In this document: positions 61,617 to 64,000 of the stretch, in pieces | Layout of the letters: each line of letters begins with the position of its first letter | How positions within the stretch are numbered: position 1 is the first letter of the stretch | Assembly (NCBI GenBank): GCA_932521025.1 | Contig: OW051469.1 | Location: 9,870,398-9,934,397 of the forward strand | Direction: 5' to 3' | Source of the DNA: Oscheius onirici | Lineage: Eukaryota; Nematoda; Chromadorea; Rhabditida; Rhabditidae | DNA length: 64,000 nucleotides | Made by a program: the position numbers and the translations under genes | Notes under the pieces: model-generated | Databases searched by the model: none | The model's input: the letters and a program-made list of their open reading frames with translations, nothing else | Told to the model about the DNA's origin: nothing

Positions 61617-64000
61617 TTACCAGCGGCGAGAGACACCCCAGGCACCGCCGACGGCCTGAGCTGGAGCTCCGGGAGCAGCGGCCATCTCGGGGAAGTCGCT
61701 GGCGTCCATCTGCCACGGGGCGTTGTTGATGACGACGTTTTGGGTCTTGGCTGCGGTGGCAGTGGGCTGGAAGGCGTTGGCACGAGGCTTGGGACGTTCC
61801 TGGAAAAGATATAATGAGATTTTGTGATGAAATGTGCAACAACCGACGAAACTGTCTAACTGCGGAGACTGTGAGAAATAAATTTGACCACAGCCGACGC
61901 GGCTGTCTAACTGTGGTTGTTTTGAAATGCTGTAATTTAAAAATAACTAAAAACTCACTCTGTGTGAGCTGGTATCGAGCCAGGTCTCTTCCTCATCCTT
62001 CAGGTGATCAATGCAGTCGAAGACGAGTTCCTCGTCCTTGCCAGCCACGATGACCAAATTGGGGTCGTCGTTGCGGGGGAAGATGAGCTCGACTTGGTAC
62101 TTGTCCGACAGCTCCTTCAGCTTCTTGGCCCAGCGGAGCTTGGAGTGGAAGCGGCTGTCGAGGCTGACCTCCTGAATGTAGCGGTTCAGCAGCTCGTCAA
62201 TCATGCTCTTGATCTCAGCGCCACAAGCCTTGGCCTTCTCCTCATAACCGGTAATGGTAACAGTGTCCGGAGTCTTGACGCCTTCGTTGAACTTGGGCAC
62301 CTCGATCTCGACACCAAAGTCATGACGGAGTTTCTTGATCGTGGCACCGCCATCGGCTCCGATGACGACGGAATGGTAGTCGGAGGGAACTTCCAGAACG
62401 AACTGGAACTGCTGAGCATCGACGTCCTGAAGACGCTGACGGATGTCATCCAGAGCCGCTTCGACGTTGGAAGCACCTCCCTTGATGACAAACTTTTCGT
62501 CCTTGGAGTCGCGGCTGGGGACCTTGATGAAGACGCGGTGATCGTTCATGATTTGGCGGAGCTAAAATAAAAAAATAAGTACAACCCTCTTTGGAACTTA
62601 CAGTCTCCATTCCCTTTCCGATGATGTAACGCTGAGCAGCCACAGGGATGTTGATAGTCTCTTGGACTGGAACCAGAGCCAGAACTTCGTCACGGGCAGC
62701 TTCGGCCTTGACGTCACGACCAACAATGATGATGATATTGCTCTTCTCATCCTTGTGGGGAATGTGGATCTTGACGCTGTACTTGGCCTGAAGGGTCTTG
62801 ACATTCTCTCCTCCAGCTCCAAGAATGGCTCTGTGGTTGTCCTGAGGGACCTCGATCTCCAGTCTGACTTCCTTCTCCTGAAATTTGATTGTGAATGATA
62901 GTCTTTTTTCTGTCCCTCTCTGTCCCTTTCTGTCTTTCTCTGTCCTCCCAACTCACCAGATCCTCAACAATCTCCTCCATACGAGCCTTGGCCGACTCCA
63001 CGCCCTGCTTGATTCCCTTGATAGTGACCGTAGCAGCGGGAGCATCTCCACGAGGGAAGCTGATTGTGACTCCGCCATTGGCAGCCTGGATCTCCTTCAG
63101 AAGGGCAGCATTGCGGACGAGGAAGTGCTTGTGGTATTTGGGATCAATCTCAACGTGATCCTCGACAGTCTCATTGAGCTGCTGAATCAGGCTCTCGAGC
63201 TCCTGCTTGACCTGAGCGACGTCTTCCTTCTTTCCAAGAAGATGGATCGTCTCCTTGTCCTCATCGGTCTCGCGGGGGAACATGACTCTGACGTCGTGAC
63301 TCTCACGAATCTTGTTGATCTTGCTGCCTCCCTTTCCGATCAAGAAGCGATGGAACTCGGCCTTGGCGTTTACCGTATCCTCAACCAGGTTCTGTTCCTT
63401 GTCCTTGGCCAAAGCGGAAAGAAGTTTCTCGGCTCTCTCGGCATCATCCTTAGGTCCACGGACGGTGACCTTAGTGGAATCGGACTTTTCAGCCGGGAAC
63501 TTGATGTGAACTCCTCCACACTCTTCCTCAATATTCTGGATCAGACGACGGCCGCCTCCAAGAAGACGAGCCTGGACCTTGACGGGAATGTCCAGAGTGA
63601 TTGTGGTGATGCTCTCGAGCTCATTCTGGATCTTGTTCAACTGCTCGACGGCCTTCTTCACATTCTCCTTTCTACCAGTGACCAGGATCTTCTCCTCGCC
63701 ACTGTTTCCATCGGGCAGGTCAATGCGCGTATCGGTCTCTTCGCGGATCTTGCGGATCGTGGCACCGCCCTTTCCAATGATGTGCTTGTGGCACTCCTTG
63801 AAGATTGGGACGTACTCCTGGTAGTTCTTCTCCTGGATGTCCTTGACCTGCTTGGTGAGAGTTTTGTGAACCTCATCGACTTCGGTCTTGTCACCGCGAA
63901 TGTTGATCACATCGCTCTTCTTATTGGCCTCGGGGAAGGAAAGAACAACGTTGGGGAACTTGTCGCGAATCTTGCCAATCTCGGATCCCTTGCTGCCGAT
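61617..64000 (-). CDS. vgln-1: Vigilin (multi-KH-domain RNA-binding protein), C-terminal part
   Basis: Vigilin/Scp160 family proteins bind mRNAs and ribosomes, mainly at the ER, through 14-15 tandem KH domains. The window holds the last four exons. Nine KH units can be read in order from 64000 downward, with GxxG loops IGSKGSEIGKIR, IGKGGATIRKIR, LGGGRRLIQNI, IGKGGSKINKIR, VRNAALLKEI, LGAGGENVKTL, IGKGMETVLRQI, IGADGGATIKKL and RWAKKLKEL. Intact and degenerate loops are mixed, as in vigilins from other animals. The tail after the last KH is short and Ala/Pro-rich (NNAPWQMDASDFPEM, then GGAWGVSRRW and stop). The last intron (about 61803-61955) carries two hairpin-repeat copies. The N-terminal half lies beyond the window edge. 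Confidence 0.97.
61837..61918. repeat. Hairpin-repeat doublet in the last vigilin intron
   Basis: Copies at 61837-61864 and 61890-61918, about 53 bp apart, same orientation as most trr-1 copies. Confidence 0.8.

Overview
This 64 kb window looks like nuclear DNA of a free-living rhabditid-type nematode. The sequence shows many short introns (about 40-60 bp) with TTTTCAG-type acceptors, two cuticle collagen genes, an FMRFamide-like peptide precursor, and compact genes on both strands. The species cannot be named from the sequence. From memory only, the C. elegans counterparts trr-1, dymeclin, nphp-1, the catalase cluster and vigilin are all on chromosome II, so part of this linkage may be ancestral.

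Layout. 1-1.1 kb: 3' part of a DHCR24-like sterol reductase. 1.1-6.4 kb: a Maelstrom (HMG box plus MAEL domain) gene, flanked by two small secreted-protein genes that are clearly paralogous, with a tiny membrane-protein gene nearby. 7.0-7.6 kb: an RFamide neuropeptide precursor. 7.7-12.3 kb: gene-poor, with a MITE-like element and a tRNA-like remnant. 12.3-12.7 kb: a small secreted protein. 12.9-28.6 kb: TRRAP (trr-1), about 39 exons and about 4,000 codons. 29.9-33.2 kb: dymeclin, divergent from trr-1. 33.4-36.1 kb: two cuticle collagens. 36.6-39.3 kb: a pentameric ligand-gated ion-channel subunit lacking both Cys-loop cysteines. 40.4-44.0 kb: nephrocystin-1 with a candidate RFX/DAF-19 X-box and an intron made almost wholly of 86 perfect AGGGAC hexamers. 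44.0-44.5 kb: acyl-CoA-binding protein. 44.5-51.0 kb: a gene desert rich in one short dispersed repeat. 51.0-53.0 kb: an EGF-repeat membrane protein and a small secreted protein. 55.9-58.7 kb: catalase. 61.6-64.0 kb: C-terminal half of vigilin.

The genes do not form one pathway. They are independent housekeeping, cuticle, neuronal and ciliary genes. What links the window is its non-coding content: a roughly 31 bp hairpin-capable repeat, usually in doublets about 50 bp apart, at about 20 loci in introns and intergenic DNA; GGGACA hexamer tracts that tend to sit just inside 5' splice sites; and several short inverted-repeat elements in introns. The best candidates for something undescribed are the doublet repeat, the AGGGAC intron expansion, the Cys-less channel, the CWxTGAC secreted-peptide pair, and the 48 bp perfect hairpin next to the nephrocystin X-box.
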